Shown here piece by piece: positions 22,524-36,300 of a stretch of DNA of 64,000 nt (positions within the stretch are counted from its first letter, which is position 1; every line of letters starts with the position of its first letter). The stretch is taken from positions 6,748,580-6,812,579 of the forward strand of contig NC_088678.1 in assembly GCF_950023065.1 (NCBI RefSeq), read 5' to 3'. Made by a program: the position numbers and the translations under genes. The stretch comes from Planococcus citri (Eukaryota; Arthropoda; Insecta; Hemiptera; Pseudococcidae). Under the pieces are notes generated by a model. That model saw only the letters and a list, made by a program, of their open reading frames with translations. It was not told where the DNA came from and searched no databases.

Positions 22524-24921
22524 TTAGAGTTTTTTATTTTGTGGTTTTTCCAATCCACTGAAGATTCTGTATTGTGTATTAAAACGAGACGATATAATTC
22601 TGAAAGTACTAATCAACGAATACACGAAAATGACTAGAATCGACGCCCAAATGAATACAACATCGAGCATGGAAAATTGGAACCAGGATAACCGACATGC
22701 AGGACTTCTCAAATGAGATGCGCCTTGATTCCTAATCACGTATTCGGTCCAATAAACGACACTTTGCTGCGGTGTCATTGGTCGGTCCTTGAACCGTTTC
22801 GATAACTTTTGCATATTATTGTAATATCTGCAAAAATGTGATCACAAAATTACATTAATTATTCAGAAATTCACGAGAATAAGGCAAGAAATGAAAACAA
22901 TTGATAAGATTATTTGTCTACACTACCTGGTATCATTAATAATTGCATTCAATGCATTAAGTATGTTTTGTTTGGTAACATCATAAATATCTAAATGAAC
23001 GGCTACATCAAGATTCTCCAATAATTCCGCATTGTTCACTTGGTCACAAAATAAGGGGCAGGCAACCACAGGTGTTGCGGTGTAAACTGCTTCATTCGTG
23101 CCTCCCATTCCGCAGTGAGTAATGAAGGCTATCACATTTTTATGTTCTAAAAAATTAACGCAGATTAGGTTTGTTTGAGATATTGAGCTACTCAACTAGG
23201 AGTTGATTGATTAGCTGATACTAGTAATTGACAAGATGAAAATATTTCAAATTGAAAAAAAATTAGAATGTAACTGGACATGTGTAGGTAAGTACCTAGG
23301 ATATCTCTTTGAGGAACCCAGTCGAGTATCATTACGTTGCTGGATATGTTTTCAATTTTGTCTTCAAACTTCCATATGACTCTTTGCGGTATTTCTGCGA
23401 ACGCATCTGTAAACGCCTTCTTATTTTCGGGGCTTAAGGTCGCAGCTCGAACAACTGACCCAAGTGTGAATAAAATGACACCATGTTCTGCCTCATCGAT
23501 GAATTTTTCAATTTCCTGACAAAATATTCGAACAACATGAGTTACTTATGTAGATACCTATAATTGTACTTAGTTATTAGAGAGCTACAGTCATATAAGT
23601 CATTAATCATTATCAATAATGCTACCATAACATTAATATTATATACCTTTGGCAAAGGTTTGACACCTTCCAGATGTATTCCTCCAATGTCAATTGCATT
23701 TGGATTCATTGGTCTGGGTAACAGAGAAGCGTGATTGTTATAAAAGATTAAATGTGGTTCCATGGATAAATATTTCCCCAGAGAGTCGAGTTGTCGGATG
23801 TGATAACTGTGAAATTGTTTCAATATCCTCGGAAAAACGAAATTATCATACCACGATATCACGATGTGATTCCAAGCATTTAGTATTCGTCCTAAAATGT
23901 GATCTAGTTTCCATTTTTTGGTTGCGAATTCGTTGGGAATATAAGCTGGATGATTGGGATTATGAATTGCGTGATCCGCTATAGTCCACGTTTTCAGTGT
24001 GACTGTTCCAATGAATGGTACCTTCATTTTTTCAGCAACTGGTAAAAAACATTTATAGTGCGCTAACACTTGAACGAATACCACATCGTACAATTTTTCA
24101 TCGCTATTCAATATTTTCTGGGGGAAAGAAACGAAAAAAATCAATTAATATTTTGTGAGCAATATGCACTTTAGAAAATTTTATTTTGGTTCTTTTCCAA
24201 CTGTAAATATTATTCTACGTCTACTTATGAAATCACTTTTGCGTCAGTCTCACCTGAATTTCTGGCAAGTTTAGAACTTTGCTACAGTATGGGAATTCTG
24301 CTTTACTCCCTATTTCTAAAATTTTAAAAGAAGTTTGCGAAACAAATTTGTCAAATGTTGACTGGCCAACCAAACTCATCACTTCTTCAGAAACATCGAT
24401 AATTGATGAATAATTTTCTGCGGAAGCTTGCTTGGGAAACGAGGTGATGACGGTGACTTCGTGGCCAGCATCAATCAAGCTTTTCATGATGGCATTATTG
24501 TATGTGAAATGACTTTTAATAGGTACTGGAAATATTCCTAGTATTTTGAATCCATTACTAGGATGTACCGGAAACACTGAAGAACAAAGTACCGGTAGAT
24601 GGAACGAATCATTATTCGGGGGTTCTTACTGGACCGTTGATACTTATTGGTGAGCATGCGAGTATAACCAGAGATGGATCTAAGCGAAAAGGCCTACTCG
24701 GTAAATACATTTAAATAGGTACTGAGAGGGCCCTAAAAAAATTTCGAATTGAGAGAATGGTCTGGTTCTTGATTTTAGCAAAATTTTACCCAGTTTTTCC
24801 TATCAAAATTTTTCATATGGGCACCTAAACTTTTCTAGGGATTAAGTAATAACTTATTTAAGAGAAATAAAATAAAAAATAAATTTTAGGTACTTACTAA
24901 AAAAAGTGCGAATTTCATCAT
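22524..24921 (-). CDS. UGT: UDP-glycosyltransferase (UGT), six exons
   Basis: Exons: 24894-24921, 24254-24576, 23647-24117, 23296-23515, 22927-23146, 22524-22827. They join in phase to about 521 residues, the usual UGT length. Exon 1 supplies MMKFALFLV, the start of a signal peptide that continues into exon 2. The N-terminal acceptor domain carries PIKSHFTYN with the catalytic His. The C-terminal donor-sugar domain has VILFTLGS, ILDWVPQRDIL and the UGT signature FITHCGMGGTNEA through FCDQ. After RDRPMTP and YWTEYVIR comes a membrane helix near residues 470-495 and a short Lys-rich tail (QNKKL), as in ER-bound UGTs facing the lumen. UGTs link UDP-sugars to small lipophilic molecules such as plant toxins, pigments or hormones; the substrate cannot be read from sequence. 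No frame break is seen. Confidence 0.92.
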
Positions 24922-26939
24922 TTTGGAGTAACAGAAGGTCAATTGGTCTACTTTCGCTTACGAATTTAAGGTGCTTGATTCTCTCAATTAAAGCTGGGAT
25001 GGGATGAAGATCACCTTTAAGAAGCAACGATACACAATGTTCAAGTCCGACTGACAGGTTGATGGTAGGTGTAGGTATATGTATAGGTATAGTGTCTACA
25101 TGCTTATCTGGGTACTCTTTTGATTGATAATTGAATAGGTATCGAGTGGATGGGAAGTAATTGGTTCATTATTCCGCAATGTTAAGAAACGTTTACAAAT
25201 TTTCAAGTCAAGTAGATACCTATATTTTATCTAACAAGACAGGTATATAGTGCTGGATTTTATTTTGATCCTATTTACCTACAACATTTTTTGATCACTT
25301 TCAAATAATTTGAATAATATTTTCGTATTTCGGATAATCATTTCAATAGATTTTTACCCATGTTTTATACTATTTTCGTTTACTATTTACCTAATTTTGC
25401 TAGGCTTTCATCATTTCTTGATAATTTGAGCCTTTCATAGTGTTTTTATGTTGTTTGTAACACGTTTTTACGATGTTTAATCCAATTTTCATAGTATTTC
25501 GCCAAATTTAACTGAAATCTCAATTTTTTTGCAGTCCACATTGTACATAGGTATTCAACAATTATCTATCAAAACATGTACTTCACACTCTATAACTATA
25601 AGAAATCATAGCTAAAACTATGCACATGTTGTAGCCAAAAAAAGATATAGCAGGTAGTCAGGTACGTACGTCAGTTGTACATAATTTTGAAAAAATACAT
25701 TTTTACGCTGACGTCAGTTTTAAATTTCTAATCGAGAGAAAAACTTTAAAGTGTGAAAAATTTTATCTGCACTTGAAAGTACATAGACGTCACAGACATG
25801 CATCACAAATTAAAAAGTGAACCTAACACGTGTGAATGAATTCAATAATCTAGTTACGAAGCACGCATGACATTTTTTTTCGGTGCATAGTAAGTTGTAC
25901 GAGCGAGTAAATTTGTTCGAGGTGTTTATACGTAGGTATAGATATAAGATAACCAATTGATAAATCAATGCCAATCGATGGATATAGGTATTCAATTAGG
26001 TGATTACGATGCTTAGTATACCATAAAAGAAATTTGTAGCATGTTTTGTCGACAGAAACTGACGCACGAACAGTAGCTAATTACCTCTTGAAAACCTAAC
26101 CTACTCATAGTGGAGGCAAAAATTAGCATCATATTTTGAAAAAAAAAAACATTTTTGGCTATTCAAGCTTTTATGATGAAAAATGGTCAGGGGTGGTCCC
26201 CTGAATAATTCCGTGAGAACTACCACCCCACAAACCCCCGGCCAATTTTTTATGGGGGGGGGGGGGAATGAACTCACCCAAAATGGTTTTTTGCAGTTTT
26301 ATCCTTAGGGGTTGATTTTACGTCGAAAATAGCTTTAGTTTTGTGTTCTGCGTCAAATTTCCGATCCAGTGATATATGAACTGTCATTCTACCCCTAAGG
26401 GAGAGTGGGGCTAGAACCATTCAAATGTGAGGGGTTTTCTAAAAAACACAAAAAAGCTGGCCTCCGAGAGCTTTCGGGTTGATACTAGCACAGAAGGTGC
26501 ATTGGGTACCATCGAGAAACTACCACGTGAAAAATTTCAGATCCACTCCACCTTCCCTTTCTGGGGAACCCTCCTTTACTGAAATGTCAATAACTCTCTG
26601 TTCAGCTCCATTTCAACCAATTTTGAAAATTTTCCAGTATGTTATGTACATATATCTTCAGTAGGCATCCCCACAAAAATTTTCTACCCCCTCCCCCCAT
26701 ATTTACCCCTCAAAATAGCGTTTTTTTCCTTCATTTTTTATGCCTATTAACAATTAAAATTGCGAGTTACAATTTTTGAAACACGTTTTTTGATGTATTT
26801 TTGACCGCCAAACATCGTATACTTTTTAGAGATTTTTGCTTTGGTGCGCTGTGGTGAAAATTGGAAAAATGTGTCTAAGAGGGGGGGGGGGGGTTGCTGA
26901 AATGGGAATTTTGAGAAAAATAACTATTAATGAGTAGGA
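24922..26939. other. No gene seen between the UGT promoter region and a small repeat
   Basis: 24922-25200 should hold the UGT promoter. The rest is AT-rich, with G or C runs near 26250 and 26880. No coding motif, RNA gene or element end was recognised. Confidence 0.5.
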
Positions 26940-27185
26940 TATCGTTTTCATATGATTCGATACCGCTGAGCACGAATATGACTTCGGATTTTCCGCTACA
27001 CTCACCTAGCCCTCTCCAGAGCCTCCAGCCCCCCTCAATCTTCACTATTTTTGAAATAAAGTTATTTTGATGGCATTGGAGACGTATTCACATGATTCAA
27101 TACCGCTGAGCACGAATATGACTGCAGATTTTCTGCTACACTCACCTAACTTTCTCAAGAGCACTTCAGCCCTCTCCCCCAATCT
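26940..27185. repeat. Two direct repeats of about 110 bp
   Basis: A block with GATACCGCTGAGCACGAATA, TTTTCCGCTACACTCACCTA and a C-rich tail (about 26945-27045) recurs with changes at about 27085-27185. A similar word (GAACCCCGCTGAGTTCGAAAAT) occurs in the palindrome arms near 2970. Confidence 0.6.
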
Positions 27186-27204
27186 TGGCCAACTAAAAAA
27201 GTAA

Positions 27205-29200
27205 ACAAAACCGATGACTTGAGTGATTGAGAAGTTCCCTTATTAGGGTAGGTACCTACACCTACTACCTGCGATGCAAAAATATTATGGATATGGATAA
27301 GTAAGACTTGAAATTGAATAAATTTTTTCTTCATTATGATCATTTGCTTAAAGTTAGAATTATATTAATGAGGCCATGCACATTTTTCTTATCTTATATG
27401 GCGAAAAATTATTCGTAATTAGTCGCTTCTGGTTCATAAATGTCAAGTACTTGCTGCTTTAATTTGATTAATAAGTAGGTACCTGGTACCCGTAATACGT
27501 TTATGTAATGTGTTTGTTTTGCGGTCTAGACACCTTGTTATGTACTTTATAATGTATCTGAATGGAAAATTTTCAGTAGGTACTTGTTCATAATTATTTG
27601 AATTGTTCATTTTTTTAAACTCATACACGTCTCCTTGTTTCAAGTTTTACAATTTTTGTGTATAATTCTTTTTCGAATTTTGACAGGAAAATGGGAAAAG
27701 TACAAAACGATGGATTATGGCCGCATCACACGACGGATGGAAAATTAATGGCAATATTTTTCGTCACTGCTTAGCGCTTTGATATTCAAGTTTCCCTGAC
27801 TCGCGGATTGGATGTGTTTTCTTTCCATTCCCTTACCGACTTGTCGTCGTTCGGTGTAATAATTATCATCTCTTTATAATTGCGCCAGTAGATATCTTTT
27901 CTTCTTCGTCTGGAATGGCTGTAGTTTTGTATTGTTTGAAATATTTATGTACCTATTTACTTCACGATGTGGCTGGCGAGTGCTATAATAAACTTTTGTT
28001 TAGGGATGTGGATAATTAATGGCTACTGAGATTCACGGAGGAGGTGGGATTAACTGAAGGGAGGAGGAGAAGGGAGTTGAAGATTATTTACCAGGTTACC
28101 AAATATTTACTTACCAATGCTATCGATTATCTGTTAAATTTGCTTGAATGTTTCACTATTTTTTTGAGAATTCATCGTACTTACTCTCCTTTTTCACATA
28201 CTTACTCGAGAGTCAGAACTAAAAAAAAAAAAACAGTACCCTCGAAAATCTATCAAACGGCCTGAGCTTTTCCATGAAAATTCACCTTTGAGTTTTTCAG
28301 ATTCGAATTAGTCGGTTTGAATCATTCATCTAATATACCTATTTCATCAACGAGTATTGATATTATGAACCTGGCATTTTCGCTGGAGATTAAGTCTTGT
28401 AAACTTTGAGACCAACCTCAATGGTGGTTATCTTAGGCTATATATGTACTTTCAAAGAGAACTTTTAAACAAATTACCTGCATGAATCGAAGGGATTAAG
28501 TAATTTTAATTCAGGTTGAAATTTGAGCCGATTTTTCATCCAGAAAATAATTTTTATGCACCGAAAGTGTGTTACCAATTCCAGCATTTTGATCGAACTC
28601 TAAGCAGGACTTTGAACAAGAGAATTTCTCAAAAGTTGAGATTAAAGTTTCTCTATTTTCACAAAGGTCTTGAAACAATTTATGAAAAAAGCGAAATTCC
28701 AAAAAAAAACAAGTTTGCTTTGGCTTTTTTTTCCAATTAATTTTTTTTTGTGGACAAAAAGACTTGATGTGGAATGATGCAAAGCGTTTCAAGGACTGAA
28801 GAACAATACTGATGACTTGAGTGATTAAGAAGTTCCCTCGCTATACGGTACCGACCTCTACCAATCAATAGAAAAATATTATGGATATTGAACTCGAAAT
28901 TGAATAAATCAGAAATCTTGTCTGCATGATGATCATTTGCTTGAAGTTAGAATTAAAGAGGCCTATGTAAATTTTTCGTGTCTTCTGTGGCGGAAAATTA
29001 TTCGTAATTAGTGGCTTGTAGTTTAAAATGTCGAGTACTTGCTGCTTTAATTTGATTAATAAGTACTTGTATATACACACATTCGTGTAATGTGTTCATT
29101 AAGCGGTCTGGACATCTTGTTTATATCTTAAATGTACCTTGAATGAATTTTCTGTACATGCATGTTATTTAAATTGTTTATTTTTTATATACGAAGTAAA
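27205..29200. repeat. Duplicated flanking sequence present three times in the window
   Basis: About 27205-27640 recurs at about 28805-29200 (shared GACTTGAGTGATT-AGAAGTTCCC and AATTATTCGTAATTAGT-GCTT) and again at about 61520-61840. 27660-28260 recurs at 62080-62185 plus 62890-63300 (shared GGAAAATGGGAAAAGTACAAAA and TTCACGATGTGGCTGGCGAGT). The second unit has extra DNA of about 230 and 700 bp in two places. No open frame is conserved between copies, so it is probably noncoding. Confidence 0.7.
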
Positions 29201-29489
29201 CAACTCATTGTACGTAGGTAGTATTAGTCTGGATTCAAAATAGGTAGTTTGAAATTAAGAACTGTCATGAATAATTGTTTTTTTGTTTTTTTCATCAACG
29301 TGTTCGTCTTTTTCTTTGCACTTACTGCTGATTAGTCGGGTAATATAAAATAATGAACTCGACTACGAAAATATTTTCATAAAATTTGGTATTAGTCCAG
29401 TCATTTTAGCAAAATTTCTAGTCGAACCTCGGAAAAATTGGGGGAAAGCTGAATTTCACATTATTTGTTCAGATTGATCTCTAAAACAA

Positions 29490-31545
29490 CCCATCAAAAG
29501 TTGTACCCCGCAACTTGACCGCTACCCCCGCAAGAGGTCATTAACCTTTGTCGATACAGGTTTTTCGACCGTATCGCCGAAATGAAGGGTCCGAGAGGAA
29601 AAATGTTCGAACAAAAATTGTTCTACGCAAAATTTCCTATCAGTATGACCAGTTCAGCTGTTTTAAAAATGGCGATTTCATCCTTACTAAGGAGGGGGTA
29701 AAGTTGTCAATTTTATGAAAATTGTTTTCAAAAATGAAACTCGACAATTTAAAACGTGAATTTGATTCACAGCAGACTCGAAAATATTTTGACCAAAGTT
29801 GCACCTCGCAACTTGTCTGCAACCCCCGCAAGAGGTCATTAACCTTTGTCAATCTACGTTTTTCTGCTATATCGCCGAAATAAAGGGTCAGAGGAAAAAA
29901 GTGATTGATATGAAATTATTCAACGCCAAATTTCCTACAAGCGTGACCAATTCAGTTAAAATATATTTTTCATTTTTGGTAAATTTTTGAAAATCAAAAG
30001 GCCAAAATGAGAAAAAAAATCAAAATTTTACCAAATTGACCTAGAAAGCTGAAATTTGGGATATATCATATTTTTGACCTACCAAATCGATTGAAAACTG
30101 TTTCAAACCGTTTTGAGCAGTTCTGGAGCCTCCAGCAGATTTTTAAAACTTGAAATTCTCACAAATATTCATCAAATGGAGTTGAAAAGCCGAAATTATT
30201 TCTGCAAACTAATTTCAACACGCTATGAAGTCGACTGCAGGTGAATTTCAAGTCGTTTTGGAGCCTCCAGCGATTTTTCGAAAACTACTGAAGCCTCCAG
30301 TGAATTTTTGAAAGTTGCAGTTTCTACAAAATTTCATCAAATGGAGTTGGCTAGCCAAAAGTTGATTCAGATAGATTTTGTGGCATTTTTTGAAAAAATA
30401 TAAGTTTCTAAAAATGTGCTGGAGACTCCAAAACGGATTGAAACTGCCTGTGATCCAGCTCAGAATAGTGTCAAAAATAGGGTGTCTCTGTTTGGTAAAA
30501 TTTTATGGAAATTTCGAGCATTGAAAAAAATCTGCTGGAAGCTCCGGTAATTTCCAAAAAGTCGCTGGAGGCTCTAAAACGACTTGAAATCTACTGGTAG
30601 TCGACTTCATAGCGTATTGAAATTAGTTCACAGAATAAATATATCAGCTTTCCAACTGCTTTTTATGAAATTTTAAGTTTCTAAAATCTGTTGGAGGGTC
30701 TAGAAATTTTTGAAACGTCGCTGACGATACCAAAATGATTTGAAACAACCTGCAGTCGATTTGATAGTGTATTGAAATTGGAGTACACAGTGAATCTTGG
30801 ATTTCCAACACTGATTGGTAAATTTGAAATATCTGCTGGAGGCTCCAGTAATTTCCAAAAAGTCGCTGGAGGCTCCAAAATGACTTGAAATCCACTTGCA
30901 GTTGACTCCCTAGCGTATTGAAATTAATTCACAGAATGAATTTTAGCTTTCCAACTGCTTTTGATGAAATTTAGTGGAAATTCCAAGTTTCAAAAATCTA
31001 CTGGAGACTCCAAGAATTTTCAAAAAGTTGCTGGTGGCCATAAAATGACTCATACCAACCAACAGTCGATTTAATAGCGTGTTTAAATTGGATTGCAGCG
31101 TGAATTTCCGCTTTCCAACTTCATTTGGTGAAATTTTGTAGAAATTGCAAGTTTCAAAAATGTTCTGGAGGCTCCAGAACTGTTCAAAACGGGTTGAAAT
31201 CGTTTTTAATCGATTTGGCAGGTCGAAAATAGGGTATGTTCCAAATTTCAGCTTTATAGCTCAATTTGGTAAAATTTTGATTTTTTCCCTCATTTTTGCA
31301 CTAGATTTGATTGTCAAAAATTCACCAAAAATCGAAAAATATATTTTAACTGAACTGGTCATGCTTATAGGAAATTTCACGTAGAATAATTTTAGTTCAA
31401 TCACTTTTTTCCCTCTGACCCTTCATTTCAGCGATATATGTACCTATCCCAAAAACGTAGACTGACAAATGTTATTGACCTCTTGCAGGGGTAGCTGACA
31501 AGTTGTGGTGTGCAACTTTGGTCAAAATATTTTCGAGTCTACAGT
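29490..31545. repeat. Foldback region with inverted arms and many GGAGGCTCCA subrepeats
   Basis: A block with ACCCCCGCAAGAGGTCATTA occurs at about 29490-29610 and 29800-29910 and returns inverted at about 31405-31520. The adjacent segment with GTTCTGGAGCCTCCAGC near 30120 pairs with its inverse near 31165. Between them, words like GCTGGAGGCTCCAAAACGACTT recur in both orientations. There is no coding capacity. Confidence 0.65.
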
Positions 31546-32293
31546 CATCTCTCGTTTCTTTGAATAAAATGCACTAGCTCACCTCGCTCGTCTCATCCTA
31601 ATCACCCGATTGAAAAAAATGACCATTAATTTGATTATTATTTCAGTTGTTTACGCCTACACTTGAGTAATACCTTTAGTGTGATGTATTTCGTGAATAT
31701 TGTGTTGCCTACCAATTAATAGGTTAGGCAGCCTACATTGATAGACAACTAGTAAAGAGCGAATGATTATTGACGCTTAGCTATCTGGGAAACCATAAGC
31801 GACGATACGTCTATTCTATGTGAATATATTCTGACCTTAATCATCACCGATTTAATTAATACAATCATCCGTATTACCATTCTCTCCTCGTCCAGCCTTT
31901 ACAATTTCAAATTTTGAAGAAAAAAAATCAGTGAGGTCTCCAAAGTGGTTCAAAACTAATACTTATTGAGGTACGATGCTCTAATATCATTGCTAAACAT
32001 TATCATTGTAAAATACTGATCTCTCTGATTGGTTTGGATAAAAATACTCTGTACTGATTGACTATAATTGAAATAGAGGAATAGGTACTATTTGCTGGTA
32101 AGCTGTGGGGAAAAAAATGCAAAAAATAATGTTGCAGTAGCGTTTTTGCTTTTTGAGCAAAATCCCCAGAGATATAGGTAAAACAAATTTTCAAAGTTTT
32201 ATTTTCATTCTAAACTTCTAATTTTTTAGTAAAAAAAAAAGATGGTCTGTATTCATTTTCACAACTTTTGTACGTAATTCATGCATTATTCCC
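31546..32293. other. Junction of the two duplicated units and 3' flank of FAS copy B
   Basis: 31546-31997 has no recognised feature. Homology to the copy A 3' flank starts at about 31998 (matching 7690). 32204-32293 is the 3' untranslated region of copy B. Confidence 0.55.
32198..32203 (-). promoter_or_regulatory. Polyadenylation signal of FAS copy B
   Basis: AATAAA on the minus strand, about 90 bp after the stop codon of copy B, in the same place as in copy A. Confidence 0.6.
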
Positions 32294-33339
32294 TCAATTT
32301 TCCTTCCATATCGAATTCTTCATTATAATTCTTGCAGTTGCTGAATTTTTTAAAATTGTATAGTGATCAGTATCATCAACATGACAAACTTGTACTGGAT
32401 TTCTGAAAATCTGCATTTGATTGGGGAAAAAAAAAGAAAGTATATCAATTCTCGTCTTATTCAGATTATCTTTTTCTTTTTGTGTAAGTATGTGATGGTC
32501 AATATGACTCGTTCATCTTCCTATACGTACTTCTGTCAGTCCTGAAGAATCGTTCGAATCAAATAGAAACTCCGCACTTGTAATTAAAGTGCACGATGAC
32601 TCGAGAAGATTGTGAGAAAACTTGTGACTTAATACGTTTTTGATCAGAAAACTCAACCTACTATTCTCTTCATCAAGTAATACCGAGTATTGCTCGTTGT
32701 TAATCGCTTTATGTCTACTTTTATCTTCACTCGAGTTAGGTTTCTGGCTTTCGTATGCTTTTGCTTTCCGAATTACGTAAGCTGGCGTCGAATCTATCAA
32801 CCATATGTGCCCTTTTTTACCATTTTCCTCCAAAACACTGGCAACTTCTATCGCGAGTAAACCTCCCAGACTGTATCCAATGATGAAAAATTGTTGAGCT
32901 GTTCCGAGTTTTTCTAGAATAATCTAAAAATTACAGTTTTCCATTAGAATTCTACTCAATTCTTCCTCCCCCCCCCCTTCCAAGAAAAAAATGATTCTTA
33001 TAATATACTTCTGCAAATTCATCTCTTAATTTTGTAAGGAAGAATTCTGCTGACTCGATGGTATTGTGGTATTGGAAACATAGAACTTGAATGTTGAGAT
33101 TCTTAGCTAGTGGTTCCATAAATGCCGCAATGCCTTTTGAAGTGAAAATCATTCTTTGTTAGTTGTCAAATGCTATGAAATGCTACCAATAAACGTTTGA
33201 ATCCCACCTTCTACGCCAGGAAATAAGAACACAGTTGGATTTTCATCGACTGGCAGTTCTTTCGTGATTTTTCCATTTTCGAATGGTATTCGTAGCAGGG
33301 GCTCTTTGAGTTTCTCTGATTCGTCTTCTTCTTCTTTGC
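32294..33339 (-). CDS. FASN: FAS copy B: thioesterase (TE), complete
   Basis: Exons 33187-33339, 33009-33133, 32531-32923 and 32294-32410. Ser is in IIGYSLGGLLAIE, Asp in WLIDSTPAYV, His in DDTDHYTIL of the last exon. A base change gives a TGA five codons earlier than in copy A, so the tail is shorter. The region about 32583-33245 is nearly identical to copy A, while the flanking exons differ by several per cent. Confidence 0.9.
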
Positions 33340-36300
33340 CTGAGGAATTGTATAGTAAATTTAGCATTTTAATGGTCAAGATTCAGAGTAGCCTACTTCT
33401 GATAATTATTAGGTAACCGAATTTTGAAGATTTCATTTTGTCCTCTTTGAGCTGATATAATTTTGCGAAGGTTAGCTTCCTTAATTCTTCAGGAGTGAAG
33501 AAGAAATTGAATTCTGATTCGAGCACTTGTCGAAGTTCCATTGCTAATATCGAATCCATACCTAGCTCTGGTAAAGTCCAATTAAGACTTACAGTGTTAA
33601 TGTCTGTAATACCTGGTGCATTCAAAAACAATAATAATGGGTAATTATTAAAATTATGGTATTCGTTGCTACATAACTTAGTTGATCTGTCAATCAAAAT
33701 CGTAAATATGTACTACCTAGAATATTGGCTACACCATTTATGACATCGGTTTCTACTTGAAGTTTTTTCGCTATAGCTATGCTAGAGACGATAGGACTCT
33801 GCTGTTTCATAAATGTATCCAATGTTTTCAAACAAGATTCAATTTTTTGCTGAGCAGTACCTCCTGATTTGAAAAAAAATCAAAAATATATTTTTTTCCT
33901 GCAGTCCAAATTGGTTCAAATACGATCCATACCGATTACAGCTGATTCATTATCTCCAACTATTTGAACAAATACTCCTACATCTCCTATGGCTCCCCAC
34001 TGGATGGCCAAAGCAGGTAAATCTTCGGATTTTCTTGCTTCACATATCCTCTCCATGATGGAATTCGCAAAAGCATAGTTGGTTGATTCCGCATTGCCTC
34101 GTCCGCTTATGACACTTGAAAACACAACAAAGTATTCCAGTTCTGGGCACATTTCTCGTGTCAGATGATCTAGATGAATGGTTGCTGTTGCTTTCGGATC
34201 TACTCCAATTCGAAATGATTGTTCATTGTGTTCGATGAATGGTTTGTCTTCCAAAACCTATTAAGACAAAGATGTTTAAATACTTCTTGTGGGTCTCGAA
34301 CTGTCCAAAGCTATGCATTGCACTCAAATATGTACGTATTCTATTTGTATATATTTTTAAATTTCATTTTCGCGTTTTAAAATTCATTTTATGTTTACCA
34401 CTGCGACGTTGAATACTCCTGTTATTGGACCCAGAGCTGCAGCTTTTCGCAGCAATATCATCATTTCCGTTTCTTTAGTTACATCTTCAGTTGAAACAAT
34501 CACATTAGCTCCGTACAATCGCCATAAATTTATTCGGTGCATTTGATAACCATTCCGGATTCCTGATCGAGAGCTTAGCACAATGTTTCGAGCACCTCGT
34601 AGAACTAACCAGTCTGCCAATTCCAGCCCAAATCCGCCTAGCCCGCCTGAAGTGAGGAAGTCATCATGTATAGGAATCAGACTTATTTAGCTTAGTAATT
34701 AACAAGAAAACCTCTCGACTGGTGTCCAACTTCAATTTGGACAGGAAGAAGATTTTTGAAAAAAGCATGGTTTGAAACCACTACAATCGAAATTTTAGCT
34801 GGCCAGATTGATTTTTTGAATGATGGAAATCTACCCTGAAACTAGAACCAACTCTTTTTGAATCAAATTTCAACATTTCTTGCCATTTTGAAGCCTCTGG
34901 TCGGTCCGATAATGTCCGAATTCTCCAGAATTTAATATTTTCTCCAGAAAACACAATTGGCGTATTCTTAATCTGTTTAGAGACGATTCAATTTCTAAAA
35001 AGCAGATTGGGTGAGTTTCAAAAACTGTGTTGAGGAAGAAATTAAGACCATTGAACCAGTCCCAGATAACTATGAAGATTTTGTTGACACACTGCAGTCA
35101 GTGTCAAGAAGGACTATTCTAAGAGGCAGGGACCCTTTTGTTGAATCAACCATAGAAAAGGGAGAGGAGCTGATGGCACTGCTGGCTGATGGTAGGAGCC
35201 AGAAATGGATTGAACTCATGGAGGGTCTGGACCTGACCAAGGACAGCTCCAAGGCCTGGAAACTCATCAAGGGGCTCAAGGGAGAGAAAATAAGCTGCCC
35301 ATCCATTCCCAAGGTTACACTTACACCAAATTAAATAGCTAGCCAGCTGGTTGAAAATGGCAAACCTCCGATCAAAATCCAGAAGAGTAGGTGGAAGAGA
35401 ACTAAAGATGAAGAATAGAACCACCTGAGCACCCCATTCACCAATCAAGGCAAGGCAACTGGCTTAGATGGCATACACAGTGAGCAGATCAAGAGAATTG
35501 GGCCAATGGGTGTCAAGTGGCTGACTGACCTTTTCAATAATGTGGTGAAGACTGCAAGGATGCCGAAGCTCTGGCAGAAGTCAAAGGTAGTAGCAATTCT
35601 TAAACCTGGGAAAGACCCTGATGATAGGAAAAGCTACAGACCCATCTCACTCCTGTGCCATTGCTATAAGCTATTTGAGCGACTACTTCTCAATAGAGTA
35701 CAGGACACAATTGATGACAGACTTATCCCTTAACAAGTTGGTTTTCACTAGGGGAAAAGCTGTACAAGCCAGGCCACCAACCTCATACAACACATTGAAG
35801 ATGGGTTGGAGAAGAAAAAAATTGCAGGTGCAGTGTTTGTTTATCCAACTGCTGCATATGATACTGTGAACCACCACCTACTGTGCAAGAAAGTATATGA
35901 AGTCACCCAAGACCACAATTTCACCACTATCACTAAATCTACGCACAGTAACAGGATGTTCCATGTAACCCACGTGGGAAAGTCCAGTAGATGGAGAAGG
36001 CAAAAAAATGGACTGCCACAGGGGAGTGTTCTTCTTTGACTATATATATGAGGGGTGTTTCAAAAGTCTCTACCACGCTATCAGATCTCAGCTTGCGGTA
36101 ACACTGGGGGGATGAACAATACACCGTTATGTTCAGGAAGGATGAGAGAATACCTGGATAAAATTTGAAAGGTTTAGCTGGAATAGTTTGTAGTCAGTGT
36201 GTGATTAACCATGGAGCTACCACTAGTTTGTGTGTACAGTTTGTGTGAGCAATGTGCTTTGATTCAGTACCTCGTTACAAAAGATTTTAATGGTAAAAAA

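Noticed and set aside
35070..35448. Minus-strand frames over the LINE at 35 kb
   Set aside because: Antisense shadows of the plus-strand LINE, which shows clear RT motifs.
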